The position numbers and the translations under genes were made by a program. Positions 56,543-64,000 of a stretch of DNA of 64,000 bases are shown in pieces (positions within the stretch are counted from its first letter, which is position 1; the number at the start of each line of letters is the position of its first letter). This stretch comes from Euryhalocaulis caribicus (GTDB lineage Bacteria; Pseudomonadota; Alphaproteobacteria; Caulobacterales; Maricaulaceae): positions 93,229 to 157,228 of the forward strand of contig NZ_ASJA01000006.1 of assembly GCF_000412185.1 (NCBI RefSeq). The letters run 5' to 3'. Below the pieces are notes generated by a model. It had not been told where the DNA came from and ran no database searches. It was given only the letters and a program-made list of their open reading frames with translations.

Positions 56543-57247
56543 ATGCGGCTTGATGTCGTGGACCTGAAGCGATTTTACGACAGCCCGCTGGGCGGCATGG
56601 CGCATGAGATGATCGCCCGCCGCATTCATGCCCTGTGGCCGGACGCCCGCGGGCTGGACATGGCGGGTCTGGGCTATGCCGCGCCTTATCTGACGCCGTA
56701 TCTCAGTTCCGCGCGCCGCATCGTGGCGGCCATGCCCGGCCAGCAGGGCGGGGAGGCGTGGCCCGAAGACGGGCGCTGCGCCAGCGCGCTGGTCGAGGAA
56801 ACCGCGCTGCCCTTTCGCGACAATGCGTTTGACCGGGTAATCGTGGCGCACGGGCTGGAGGAAAGCGACGCCTTGCGCGCCATGCTGACCGAGGTCTGGC
56901 GCATATCGGCCGGGGAGGGGCGGGTCATCCTGATCGCGCCCAGCCGGGTGAGCCTGTGGTCTTTGTCCGACGCCAGCCCGTTCGGTCACGGCCGTCCGTT
57001 CACGCGCATCCAGCTTTCGCGCCTGTTGCGTGATTGCGGGCTGGAGCCGATGGCCTGGTCGCGGGCGCTCTATGCGCCGCCGCGCGGCTGGGGCGTGATC
57101 GCCCGGTCCGCGCCGGGCTGGGAAATCATCGGCGACATGCTGTGGCCGGGGCTGGGCGGCGTGATCCTGGTGGAGGCGCGCAAGCGCGTCGCCATTCCGC
57201 CGCGCGGCAGCGCCCCGGCCTTCGCCACGGCGCCGGCGCGCGCCTGA
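56543..57247 (+). CDS. class I SAM-dependent methyltransferase-like protein
   Basis: The product has 234 residues. The region after GLDMAGLGYAAPYL is a modified SAM-binding loop (glycines present but not a clean GxGxG), then ALPFRDNAFDRVIVAHGLEESD and GEGRVILIAPSRVSLWS follow as in methyltransferase domain 11. The acceptor is unknown. The family commonly sits divergent from gloB. Confidence 0.82.
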   Translation: MRLDVVDLKRFYDSPLGGMAHEMIARRIHALWPDARGLDMAGLGYAAPYLTPYLSSARRIVAAMPGQQGGEAWPEDGRCASALVEETALPFRDNAFDRVIVAHGLEESDALRAMLTEVWRISAGEGRVILIAPSRVSLWSLSDASPFGHGRPFTRIQLSRLLRDCGLEPMAWSRALYAPPRGWGVIARSAPGWEIIGDMLWPGLGGVILVEARKRVAIPPRGSAPAFATAPARA

Positions 57248-57325
57248 GCGCTTGCCGCTGCGCAAGGGCGGCGTTATGTCCGCTTTCGAACTGTCTTGCC
57301 TGCCCATAATGAAGAGGATCATGCG

Positions 57326-58420
57326 ATGAGCGGACCCACGCCCCGCAAAGGGATCATGGATATTCGCCCCTACAAGCCCGGTTCGTCCGAGGCGCCGGGG
57401 ATCGAAAAGCCCGCCAAGCTGTCCTCCAACGAGAACCCGCTGGGCGCCAGCCCGAAAGCGATCGAGGCTTACAAGACCTGCGCGGATTCGCTTCATCTCT
57501 ACCCGGACGGGGCGTGGGTGAAGCTGCGGGAATCGATCGCCGCGCGCTATGAGCTGGACGCCGAGCGCCTGGTTTGCGGCGCGGGGTCGGACGAGATTCT
57601 GCAAATGGTCGGCAAGGCGTATCTGAACCCGGGCGAGGCGATTTTGCGCTCCGAATTCGGCTTCCTGGTCTATGGGCTGGTAGCCAAGCAGAGTCTGGCA
57701 GACATTCAGGTCGCGGAAGAGAAGAATTGCACGGCGGACGTGGATGCGCTGCTGGCCGCGGTGACGGACAAGACCCGCGTGGTTTTTGTCGCCAACCCGA
57801 ACAACCCGACCGGCACCTACCTGCCGGCCAGCGAAATCCGCCGCCTGCACGCTGGCCTGCCGGAAAACGTGCTGCTGGTCGTGGACGAGGCCTATGCTGA
57901 ATATATGCGGCGGGACGATTTCGAAACGGCGCTGCCTATGGCCTCGCAATTTCCGAACGTGTTGGTCACCCGCACCTTTTCCAAGATCTATGGTCTGGCG
58001 GCGCTGCGGCTGGGGTGGGCCTATGGCCCGGCGGATGTGATCGGCGCGCTGAACCGCGTGCGCGGACCTTTCAATGTCAGCGTCCCGGCGCAGGCGGCGG
58101 GCGCGGCGGCGATCCATGATCTGGAGTTCGAGGAACGCTCGGTCGAGCACAATGAACAATGGCGTCCCTGGCTGGAGCGCGAAATTGCAAAGACCGGCCT
58201 GAAGGTCACGCCGGGCTACGGCAATTTCGTGCTGGTGCATTTCGATCCCGAAGGCGCGAAGACGGCTGACGCCGCCGACAACTTCCTCAAGAGCAAGGGC
58301 CTGATCGTGCGTCCGCTACAGCCCTACGGGCTGGGCGACGCCCTGCGCATGACGGTGGGGACGGAAGACGAGAACCGCCGCCTTGCCGCCGCGCTTCAGG
58401 AGTTCGTTTCGGGCGCGTGA
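57326..58420 (+). CDS. hisC: histidinol-phosphate aminotransferase
   Basis: The product has 364 residues from the ATG at 57326. KLSSNENPLGASPKA, LYPDGAWVKLRE, VFVANPNNPTGTYLP, VVDEAYAEYM and TFSKIYGLAALRLGW with the PLP lysine are HisC landmarks. It makes histidinol phosphate; some relatives act on aromatic amino acids. Its end overlaps the convergent DUF2125 gene by 25 bases. Confidence 0.93.
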   Translation: MSGPTPRKGIMDIRPYKPGSSEAPGIEKPAKLSSNENPLGASPKAIEAYKTCADSLHLYPDGAWVKLRESIAARYELDAERLVCGAGSDEILQMVGKAYLNPGEAILRSEFGFLVYGLVAKQSLADIQVAEEKNCTADVDALLAAVTDKTRVVFVANPNNPTGTYLPASEIRRLHAGLPENVLLVVDEAYAEYMRRDDFETALPMASQFPNVLVTRTFSKIYGLAALRLGWAYGPADVIGALNRVRGPFNVSVPAQAAGAAAIHDLEFEERSVEHNEQWRPWLEREIAKTGLKVTPGYGNFVLVHFDPEGAKTADAADNFLKSKGLIVRPLQPYGLGDALRMTVGTEDENRRLAAALQEFVSGA

Positions 58421-59262
58421 ATCCGCGGGGCGGCGCCCACCGGGGCCGGTCCGATATAGGCCTTCCCGCCATTGAAGGAGACGGGCAGGACCACGCGGTC
58501 CTCCTCGTTCCGGGGCGCGATGGCGACCGCGATCTGGGCGAATTGCCGGGCGCGGTTATCCAGAATTCCCGCCTGCTGCAGGGCGTCCAGAAAACGCTCC
58601 GGGTCGGACAGGCCCAGCTGGCCGGTCCCGGCAAGGAAGCCTGCGGGATCGACGCCCAGAACGCCGGCGGCGCTGACATCCAGCGCGCCCCAGCTCATCT
58701 GTGCGCTGTCGATGATCACTTCGCCCGCGTCCGGGTCTTCGGCGCTGAGGAAGATTTCCACGTCCTCGATCCGCCGGCCCAGCGCGTCGATGACAGGGTA
58801 TGACTGGTCGGAGGTCAGCTCGGCGGAGTCCAGATAAGCCTCCGTCCGCACCACTTCGCCGTCCACGGACTGAAGCAGAAGGCGCGCGCCCTCGAGGCTG
58901 AGCTCAAGCGGGCCTTCGTCGGAGCCGATGACGGCGCGCACTTCACTCTCCGGCTGCGCGTCCCAGACTTCCAGATCGAAGACAGAGGCCGGGCGGGCAT
59001 GCAGCGCGCGCGTGGCGGCGCTCCAGTCATTATTCGGCGCGCCGATGGCGAAATCCGTAACCTGCACCTCGAAGGCGGCCGGGAAGCCGTTGACGTCGAC
59101 GCGGCCCATCTCGATGGCGTAGCCCTCCGCGCGGCGCTCCTCGGCCCAGGCCAGGGTCTGTTCCTTGATCTGTCCGGAGACATAGATCCAGTAGAACACA
59201 TAGAGGGCGGCGAAGGCCGCGGCGGCGATGACCAGAATGGTCAGAATACGGCGGATGCTCAT
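58396..59262 (-). CDS. DUF2125 family protein
   Basis: The product has 288 residues with an N-terminal membrane anchor (about 5-28). The soluble part has VDVNGFPAAFEVQVTDFAI and later strand-rich segments typical of DUF2125, a periplasmic family mostly in alphaproteobacteria. Function is unknown. Its start overlaps the plsC-like stop by four bases (59259-59262). Confidence 0.88.
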   Translation of the reverse strand: MSIRRILTILVIAAAAFAALYVFYWIYVSGQIKEQTLAWAEERRAEGYAIEMGRVDVNGFPAAFEVQVTDFAIGAPNNDWSAATRALHARPASVFDLEVWDAQPESEVRAVIGSDEGPLELSLEGARLLLQSVDGEVVRTEAYLDSAELTSDQSYPVIDALGRRIEDVEIFLSAEDPDAGEVIIDSAQMSWGALDVSAAGVLGVDPAGFLAGTGQLGLSDPERFLDALQQAGILDNRARQFAQIAVAIAPRNEEDRVVLPVSFNGGKAYIGPAPVGAAPRIHAPETNS

Positions 59263-59972
59263 ACGCCCTCCTCAACCAGCGCGGCGGTTCTCGTGTCGAT
59301 GGCGGTTTTCAGCCGCGTCATGAATTCCTTGCGGTCCAGACCCGGCGGAATCGGCTCCAGAACTTCGACGATAATGCGGCCCGGCTGTTTCAGTTTGCCG
59401 AAAGACTCCCAGATCAGTCCCGAATTCAGGGCGACCGGAATGCAGGGGACGTCCATCGCCTTGTACAGGGCGGCGACGCCCGGCTTGTAATCGACCCGCT
59501 CATCCACGCCGGTTCGGGTGCCTTCCGGGAAAATCAGAATCTGGCGGCCCTCTGCGGCGCGCGCGCGGGCCTGCCGCGTCATGTCGCGCAGGGCCTTGGA
59601 CGCCGCGGAGCGGTCCACGGCGATATTGCGCAGCTTCTGCGCCCACCAGCCGAAAATGGGCAGCCATTTCAGTTCCTTTTTCAGGATGATGGCGGGATCG
59701 TTCAGGAACACCCACGGCGCCAGCGTATCGAACATCGACTGATGCTTGCAGGCGACCAGCGCGCCGCCTTCGGGCAGGTTTTCCGCGCCCCGCAGCTCCC
59801 ACGTCACGCCGCCCAGAACCCGCAGCCCCCAGAAGATCAAACCGCGCCAGACCGTGAAGCCGCCCCGCGCCCAGGAGCGCGGACCGATCAGGGTCGGGGT
59901 CAGGATAATGCCCATAACGACCATCAGGCCGTACATCCAGACCACGAACAGGGTGGAGCGAAGCGCTTGCAT
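59259..59972 (-). CDS. plsC: 1-acyl-sn-glycerol-3-phosphate acyltransferase
   Basis: The product has 237 residues. One N-terminal membrane segment, then CKHQSMFDTLAP (HX4D catalytic motif), FPEGTRTGVDERVDYKPG and VPVALNSGLIWE-type (IPVALNSGLIWE) substrate-binding blocks identify the PlsC family. It makes phosphatidic acid. It starts 30 bases after the YdcF-like stop. Confidence 0.92.
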   Translation of the reverse strand: MQALRSTLFVVWMYGLMVVMGIILTPTLIGPRSWARGGFTVWRGLIFWGLRVLGGVTWELRGAENLPEGGALVACKHQSMFDTLAPWVFLNDPAIILKKELKWLPIFGWWAQKLRNIAVDRSAASKALRDMTRQARARAAEGRQILIFPEGTRTGVDERVDYKPGVAALYKAMDVPCIPVALNSGLIWESFGKLKQPGRIIVEVLEPIPPGLDRKEFMTRLKTAIDTRTAALVEEGV

Positions 59973-60002
59973 GAGGCTTGGAGTTCCTGAGCTTTCGACG
60001 GA

Positions 60003-60578
60003 TCAGGCGTTGTGTTCGCCGGGCGGGCCGGTCACCGAGTCCCGGGTGAGGATAACCAGAAATTTCAGGTATTCCAGCGTGGTCTGGCGCGGCCCGCGGG
60101 AGAACACGCCGCCCACGGGATAGGGGCGGTATTCAATATCCGGCGCGGCGCGTTTCAGCTCTATCATGGCGCGCGGCATGTGGAAGCGGTGGGTGACCAC
60201 CCCGACGGTCTGGAAGCCGTGGCTGCGCGCCCAGTTTGCCGTTTCCGCGCCGTTGCCGATGGTGTTTTTGGCCGCGCGGTCGATATCCACGCAACAATCG
60301 AAACGGGTCATGGCGCCGGGACCGAAGGCGCGCAGATCCTCGCTGGTGGTTTCCTCATAGACGCCGCTGATGAGAAGGCGGTCGCCCGCCCCGGCCTCCA
60401 GAAGCGTCAGGCCCTGACGGATGCGCGCCCCGCCGCCGCCGGTCAGAACGACCAGCCCGTCAGCGGCCTCGGCGTCCGGGTGCGGCTTTCCGGGCAAGGC
60501 GACGACAAAGGCGACATAGCCGGCGAAAAACGCGGCGGTCAGCCCGGTAAAGAGCGCGGATAGAAAGCGCAACGCCAT
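60003..60578 (-). CDS. YdcF/SanA-like (DUF218) membrane protein
   Basis: The product has 191 residues. A membrane helix (about 8-30) is followed by the DUF218 domain: LVVLTGGGGARIRQGLTLLEAG, LLISGVYEETT, and VVTHRFHMPRAMIELKR. Function is unsettled; relatives affect envelope integrity. It starts 7 bases after ftsX. Confidence 0.88.
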   Translation of the reverse strand: MALRFLSALFTGLTAAFFAGYVAFVVALPGKPHPDAEAADGLVVLTGGGGARIRQGLTLLEAGAGDRLLISGVYEETTSEDLRAFGPGAMTRFDCCVDIDRAAKNTIGNGAETANWARSHGFQTVGVVTHRFHMPRAMIELKRAAPDIEYRPYPVGGVFSRGPRQTTLEYLKFLVILTRDSVTGPPGEHNA

Positions 60579-60585
60579 CGTTTGC

Positions 60586-61449
60586 TCAGTTCGACTCCTT
60601 CAGGGCCGCCATGACGGCGAACCAGGCCGTGGCCGCGCCGATCTGCCCCGCGACCAGCGGGGCGGCGGCCAGTATAAGCGCATCAAACACGTCCGGCGCA
60701 GCGGCCGATCCCAACAAGGTCTGATTTATTGCAGCGAAATAGAGGCCCGTCGCGCATAATCCAGCGATCACCGCGCCGGCCAGACCGGCTTTCAGCCCCA
60801 TCATCCAGAAACGCCGCATGAAAAGATTGGCGATATAGGAATCCTTGGCGCCGGCGATTTTCAGGGCCTCGATCACGTCCCGCCGCGCGGCCAGACCCGC
60901 CCCGGTGGCGAACACGATGACCGCGGCCGCGGCCAGCGCCAGCAGACCCAGTATGGCCAGCGCGATCAGCTGGGCGATGGTGGCGGCGCGGGCGATCTCG
61001 GCCTCCCACCGGCTGTGATCGTCCACCACGGCTTCGATGTTTTCAGCCTCCAGCGCGCTGCGCATGGCCTCGGCGTCGGCCGCGCCCTCCACGGCGATCA
61101 GGCGCGGGGCGGGCAGTTCCTCCGGTAGGGCGTCGCCAAACCAGGGGGACAGAAGCGCCTGCGATTCGTCAGCGCCCAGAGGTTCGGCGGTCTCTATGCC
61201 CTCGACGCCGGATAAAAGCTCCGCGGCGCGGGCGGTGAGGGCGTCCGGATCGTCGTCCTCGCCGGGGAGGATCTGGACGGTGGCTTCGGAGGACAAATCC
61301 TGAGTCCAGCTGCCTGCCGCCTGCCAGGCGCTGCGGGCGGTCAGGCCCGCGAAACAGGCCAGGAAGACCAGGATCGTCACGACCAGGAAAAGCGGCCGGT
61401 CGCGGCTGTGATCGGGGGGCAGAAGGGGGGAGGCCTTGGGCGCGCTCAT
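60586..61449 (-). CDS. ftsX: cell division ABC transporter permease FtsX
   Basis: The product has 287 residues with an N-terminal cytoplasmic tail, one helix (about 22-42), a periplasmic domain ([15 protein letters not shown] and onward) and three C-terminal helices (about 160-280), the FtsX layout. With FtsE it regulates peptidoglycan hydrolases at the septum. Its start overlaps the ftsE stop by four bases (61446-61449). Confidence 0.92.
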   Translation of the reverse strand: MSAPKASPLLPPDHSRDRPLFLVVTILVFLACFAGLTARSAWQAAGSWTQDLSSEATVQILPGEDDDPDALTARAAELLSGVEGIETAEPLGADESQALLSPWFGDALPEELPAPRLIAVEGAADAEAMRSALEAENIEAVVDDHSRWEAEIARAATIAQLIALAILGLLALAAAAVIVFATGAGLAARRDVIEALKIAGAKDSYIANLFMRRFWMMGLKAGLAGAVIAGLCATGLYFAAINQTLLGSAAAPDVFDALILAAAPLVAGQIGAATAWFAVMAALKESN

Positions 61450-62159
61450 CGCCGGCCCTCCGTGGTGATGCGCCCTTCGGCCAGGCTGAGGACCGGAGCG
61501 TTGGCCTTGCGCACCAGATGCAGGTCGTGCGTGGCGATCACCACGGTGGTACCCAGCCGGTTCAGCTCCCGGAACAGGCGCATCAGGCGGTCGGCGCGTT
61601 CGGGGTCGACATTGCCTGTCGGCTCGTCGGCGATCAGCAGGTCCGGCTTGTTGACCACGGCGCGGGCGATGGCCACGCGCTGCTGCTCCCCGCCCGAAAG
61701 CGTGGCGGGGGAGGCGTCCAGACGGCCGCCAAGCCCTACCCAGTCCAGCAGTTCGGCCACGTCATCGCGGTAATCGGCGCGCTTTTGACCCGATACGCGC
61801 AGCGGAAGGGCAACATTGTCGAACACGGAGAGATGATCGAGCAGGCGGAATTCTTGAAACACCACCCCGATTCGCCGGCGAATTTCCGCCTTTTCGTTGC
61901 GTTTCAGGTCTGCCGAGCCGCGCCCGAACAGGCTGATCCGACCGTGCGACGGACGGTGAGCGAGGTAAATCAGCTTCAGGAGGGAGGTTTTACCCGCGCC
62001 GGACGGGCCGGTGAGGAAATGGAAAGAACCTGCCTCCAGAATGAGGTTAATGTCGCTGAGAACTTCCGGTCCGCTGCCATAGCGCATACCGACATTCTCG
62101 AACCGCGCCACGGCGGGCGCGGGTTCGGGCTGGGGTTCTGGAGCGGGGAAACTGGACAT
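61446..62159 (-). CDS. ftsE: cell division ATP-binding protein FtsE
   Basis: The product has 237 residues. Walker [19 protein letters not shown], signature [17 protein letters not shown], Walker [15 protein letters not shown] and the switch THDLH are complete. A Pro-rich N-terminal extension (about 1-18) precedes the usual start. It is the ATPase of the FtsEX division complex. The divergent gene is a zinc-ribbon protein. Confidence 0.95.
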   Translation of the reverse strand: MSSFPAPEPQPEPAPAVARFENVGMRYGSGPEVLSDINLILEAGSFHFLTGPSGAGKTSLLKLIYLAHRPSHGRISLFGRGSADLKRNEKAEIRRRIGVVFQEFRLLDHLSVFDNVALPLRVSGQKRADYRDDVAELLDWVGLGGRLDASPATLSGGEQQRVAIARAVVNKPDLLIADEPTGNVDPERADRLMRLFRELNRLGTTVVIATHDLHLVRKANAPVLSLAEGRITTEGRR

Positions 62160-62218
62160 CGGCGCAGAAATGATAGACCCGTTTGTTTTAGAGAGGCGCG
62201 CTTCGTGATTCGTCTAGC

Positions 62219-62995
62219 ATGATACTGAGCTGTCCTTCCTGCACCACGCGCTATTCCGTCGACGACTTCACGCTCGGCGACGGGGGCCGGCGCGTGCGTT
62301 GCGCTTCCTGCGGTCATACTTGGCATGTCGCGCCCGGCGGGGGCGAGGCCGCGCCGCAGGCGGCGGCTGAAAAGCCCGCAAAAACAGAGACATTGAAACC
62401 GGTTCCCAAAGAGCCGGCGCAGGCCTATCGCGCCAAGGTGGAGGCGCGCCGCCGCCGCCGCTATCTCATGATGGGCGCGGGGGCGTGGAGCGGCATTGCC
62501 GCGGCCTTGATCGTGATGCTGGGCGCGGCGTGGATTTTCCGGCTGGACGTGGTGCGGGCCTGGCCGCAGACCGCCAGCGCCTATGCGATGGTCGGATCGA
62601 ACGCCAATGCCTACGGCCTGTCCATTGAGGGCGTGGCCGCCGAGCGGGTGCTGGTCGAGGATCAGCCCGTGCTGGAGGTCGAGGGCACGCTGCGCAATAT
62701 CGACCGCCGTAATCGCGACATGCCGTTTGTCCGATTTGCGCTTCAGGACGCCGAAGGCGAGGAATTCTTCGCCTGGACCGTGGCGCCGGAGCGGGAAAAT
62801 CTGGACCCGGGCGAGCGCGTGGCCGTGGTGACCCAGCTGGTCAATCCGCCGGAGCGCGCCGCGAACGTGGCGTTGACGCTGGCTGATGCGCCCATAGAGA
62901 TCGCCGATCCCGATGTAACGGTGGAAGCGCCGCAAGAGGGCGGCTCTGACGAAGGCGCTGAAACCGAACTCGCACAGGGCGGCGAGGCGGGGTAG
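62219..62995 (+). CDS. MJ0042-type zinc-ribbon protein with DUF3426-like domain
   Basis: The product has 258 residues. An N-terminal zinc ribbon (LSCPSCTTRYSVDD, then VRCASCGHTWHV; CxxC pairs about 5-8 and 29-32) is followed by a linker, one membrane helix (about 85-105) and a periplasmic beta domain with VEGTLRNIDRRNRDMPFVRFAL typical of DUF3426. Function is unknown. It is divergent from ftsE. Confidence 0.88.
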   Translation: MILSCPSCTTRYSVDDFTLGDGGRRVRCASCGHTWHVAPGGGEAAPQAAAEKPAKTETLKPVPKEPAQAYRAKVEARRRRRYLMMGAGAWSGIAAALIVMLGAAWIFRLDVVRAWPQTASAYAMVGSNANAYGLSIEGVAAERVLVEDQPVLEVEGTLRNIDRRNRDMPFVRFALQDAEGEEFFAWTVAPERENLDPGERVAVVTQLVNPPERAANVALTLADAPIEIADPDVTVEAPQEGGSDEGAETELAQGGEAG

Positions 62996-63007
62996 AGACC
63001 TCTCGCT

Positions 63008-63520
63008 ATGGAAATTCTGCTCTCTGAATCCGAAATCGCGGACCGGGTCGCGGATGTGGCGGACCGGATCGCGGGCGAAATCGAACCCGACTGGATCGCC
63101 GTGGCGCTGCTGGATGGCGGCCTGACCTTCGCGGCGGACCTGATTCGCGCGCTGTCGCATCGCGGCGTGGACGTGCGCTATGACGCGCTTCGCGTCACCA
63201 CTTATGGCGATTCCACGACCGCGGCGGACGAGCCGCGCCTGCTGTCCAATGTCACGCGGCCGGTAAAGGGCGCGACCTGCCTGCTGATCGACGAGGTTTT
63301 TGATTCCGGCCGTACGCTGGAATTTGCCTATGACACGCTGATCGAGGCAGGGGCCGAGAGCGTGAAAGCGGTGGTGTTCGCGGAGAAAAACACCGCCATA
63401 TCGCCGCGATTCAAGCCGGAATGGTCCGCCTGGACAGCGCCGGATCGTTTCCTTGTAGGGTATGGCATGGATCTGGCCGGGCGCTATCGCGGCCTGCCGC
63501 ATATCGGAGCCATCGACTAG
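63008..63520 (+). CDS. hypoxanthine phosphoribosyltransferase-like protein
   Basis: The product has 170 residues. AVALLDGGLTFAADLIRAL is the PPi loop region, and LLIDEVFDSGRTLEFA is the PRPP-binding motif (acidic pair, then DSG in place of the common DTG). VRYDALRVTTYGDST is the hood-type flexible loop of HPRTs. It should salvage hypoxanthine or guanine. It begins 12 bases after the zinc-ribbon gene and is likely co-transcribed. Confidence 0.85.
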   Translation: MEILLSESEIADRVADVADRIAGEIEPDWIAVALLDGGLTFAADLIRALSHRGVDVRYDALRVTTYGDSTTAADEPRLLSNVTRPVKGATCLLIDEVFDSGRTLEFAYDTLIEAGAESVKAVVFAEKNTAISPRFKPEWSAWTAPDRFLVGYGMDLAGRYRGLPHIGAID

Positions 63521-63536
63521 TCGCGGCGAAACCGGC

Positions 63537-64000
63537 CTAGAACCGCTCCAGAAGCCGGTCGTAATAGTCCAGTTCTTCCTCCGGACGGCCGCGTTCGGCC
63601 GCGCGGCGGCGGATTTCCTCAAGGATTTCGCGCGCCCGCTGGCGGTCGGCCTTGTCCGGAATTTGCACGTTATCACCGCCCCGGCTGAGGCCCGATGACC
63701 GGCCCAGCGGGTCCGAGCCTTCGGAAGCCTGGCCTTGCGCGCCGTTATTCGCCTGCCGGCTGCGCTCCATCATGCGCTGGGCGAGACGATCCGCGCCTTC
63801 GCGCAGCGCGCCCAACGCCTCTTCCTGCGCTTCCTGCGCCTCGTCGCCCGCGCCACGCCGCAGCGCCTCTTCTGACCGGCGCATGGCTTCGCCGGCGCGG
63901 TCCAGGGCCTCGTCCGGGCTTTCGCCGCCCAGACCCTCTCCTTCGCCGTTCTGGGCCAGGTCCTGACGCAGCTCCTCCAGCGCTTCACCAATGCCTTGCT
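63537..64000 (-). CDS. TIGR02302/DUF4175 family protein, C-terminal part (runs off the window)
   Basis: The frame is open from the window edge down to the stop at 63537, giving 154 residues. They are Glu/Ala/Gln-rich and helical (EALEELRQDLAQNGEGEG; EAQEEALGALREGADRLAQ), ending VQIPDKADRQRAREILEEIRR and ELDYYDRLLERF, the closing motif of TIGR02302. Full-length members are over 700 residues with N-terminal membrane helices, not visible here. Function is unknown. Confidence 0.85.
   Translation of the reverse strand, partial: QGIGEALEELRQDLAQNGEGEGLGGESPDEALDRAGEAMRRSEEALRRGAGDEAQEAQEEALGALREGADRLAQRMMERSRQANNGAQGQASEGSDPLGRSSGLSRGGDNVQIPDKADRQRAREILEEIRRRAAERGRPEEELDYYDRLLERF

Overview
The window is GC-rich chromosomal DNA of an alphaproteobacterium. 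Clade markers are a PhaR/PhaB polyhydroxybutyrate pair, an SRP RNA-dnaX-ybaB-recR block, RpoH, UrcA, an HWE/HisKA_2-type histidine kinase, DUF2125, a TIGR02302/DUF4175 C-terminus and a zinc-ribbon/DUF3426 protein. The mix resembles Caulobacterales/Hyphomonadaceae/Parvularculaceae, but that placement is inference. No rRNA, tRNA, integrase, transposase or CRISPR array was seen.

Layout. 1-4.6 kb: the tail of an ArsC/Spx-like gene, two membrane proteins, an exported D-amino-acid-oxidase-like enzyme whose motif order is circularly permuted, and thiC under a TPP riboswitch. 4.54-6.69 kb: a visibly AT-rich islet with a three-gene minus-strand operon (membrane protein, ImmA/IrrE-type metallopeptidase, beta-family-like protein) wedged between the end of thiC and the start of an NDH-2-like oxidoreductase. 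7.4-8.6 kb: palindromic repeats, one of them in frame inside the oxidoreductase, and a 290-bp element. 8.6-24.3 kb: a small membrane protein, a sulfotransferase, entericidin, an RcnB-like protein, a Crp-family regulator, Uup, an MBL hydrolase, a thioredoxin-like/DUF1214/DUF1254 operon, an aminotransferase, a CHRD-RTX protein, a DUF481 porin-like protein, a CHAD protein, rpoH and a zinc peptidase. 24.3-25.2 kb: the same repeat families return in inverted order, so about 16 kb is bracketed by inverted repeats.

25.3-39.7 kb: an atypical receiver protein and a histidine kinase; recR-ybaB-dnaX with SRP RNA; UrcA and an outer-membrane barrel; nudC; an AhpD-like protein; a TadG-like VWA protein; an RluD-type pseudouridine synthase; PhoD; DUF817; a YdjM-like hydrolase. 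39.7-46.7 kb: a small XRE regulator beside an AT-rich pocket, folE, cysS, an Fe-S scaffold-like gene, a candidate structured RNA, yidD, a P1-family peptidase and thrS. 46.7-52.7 kb: surface-glycan genes (O-antigen-ligase-like, two GT2 enzymes, an ArnT-like GT39) with an HMG-CoA lyase among them. 52.7-54.7 kb: phaR/phaB. 54.8-64 kb: cupin, thioesterase, gloB, a divergent methyltransferase, hisC, DUF2125, plsC, a YdcF-like protein, ftsX, ftsE, a zinc-ribbon protein, a phosphoribosyltransferase and a truncated TIGR02302 gene.

Most of the window is housekeeping. The parts most worth a second look are the AT-rich islet, the permuted oxidase, the mirrored repeat blocks with one repeat translated inside a gene, and the structured region upstream of yidD. 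All statements come from reading the sequence; no database search was run.
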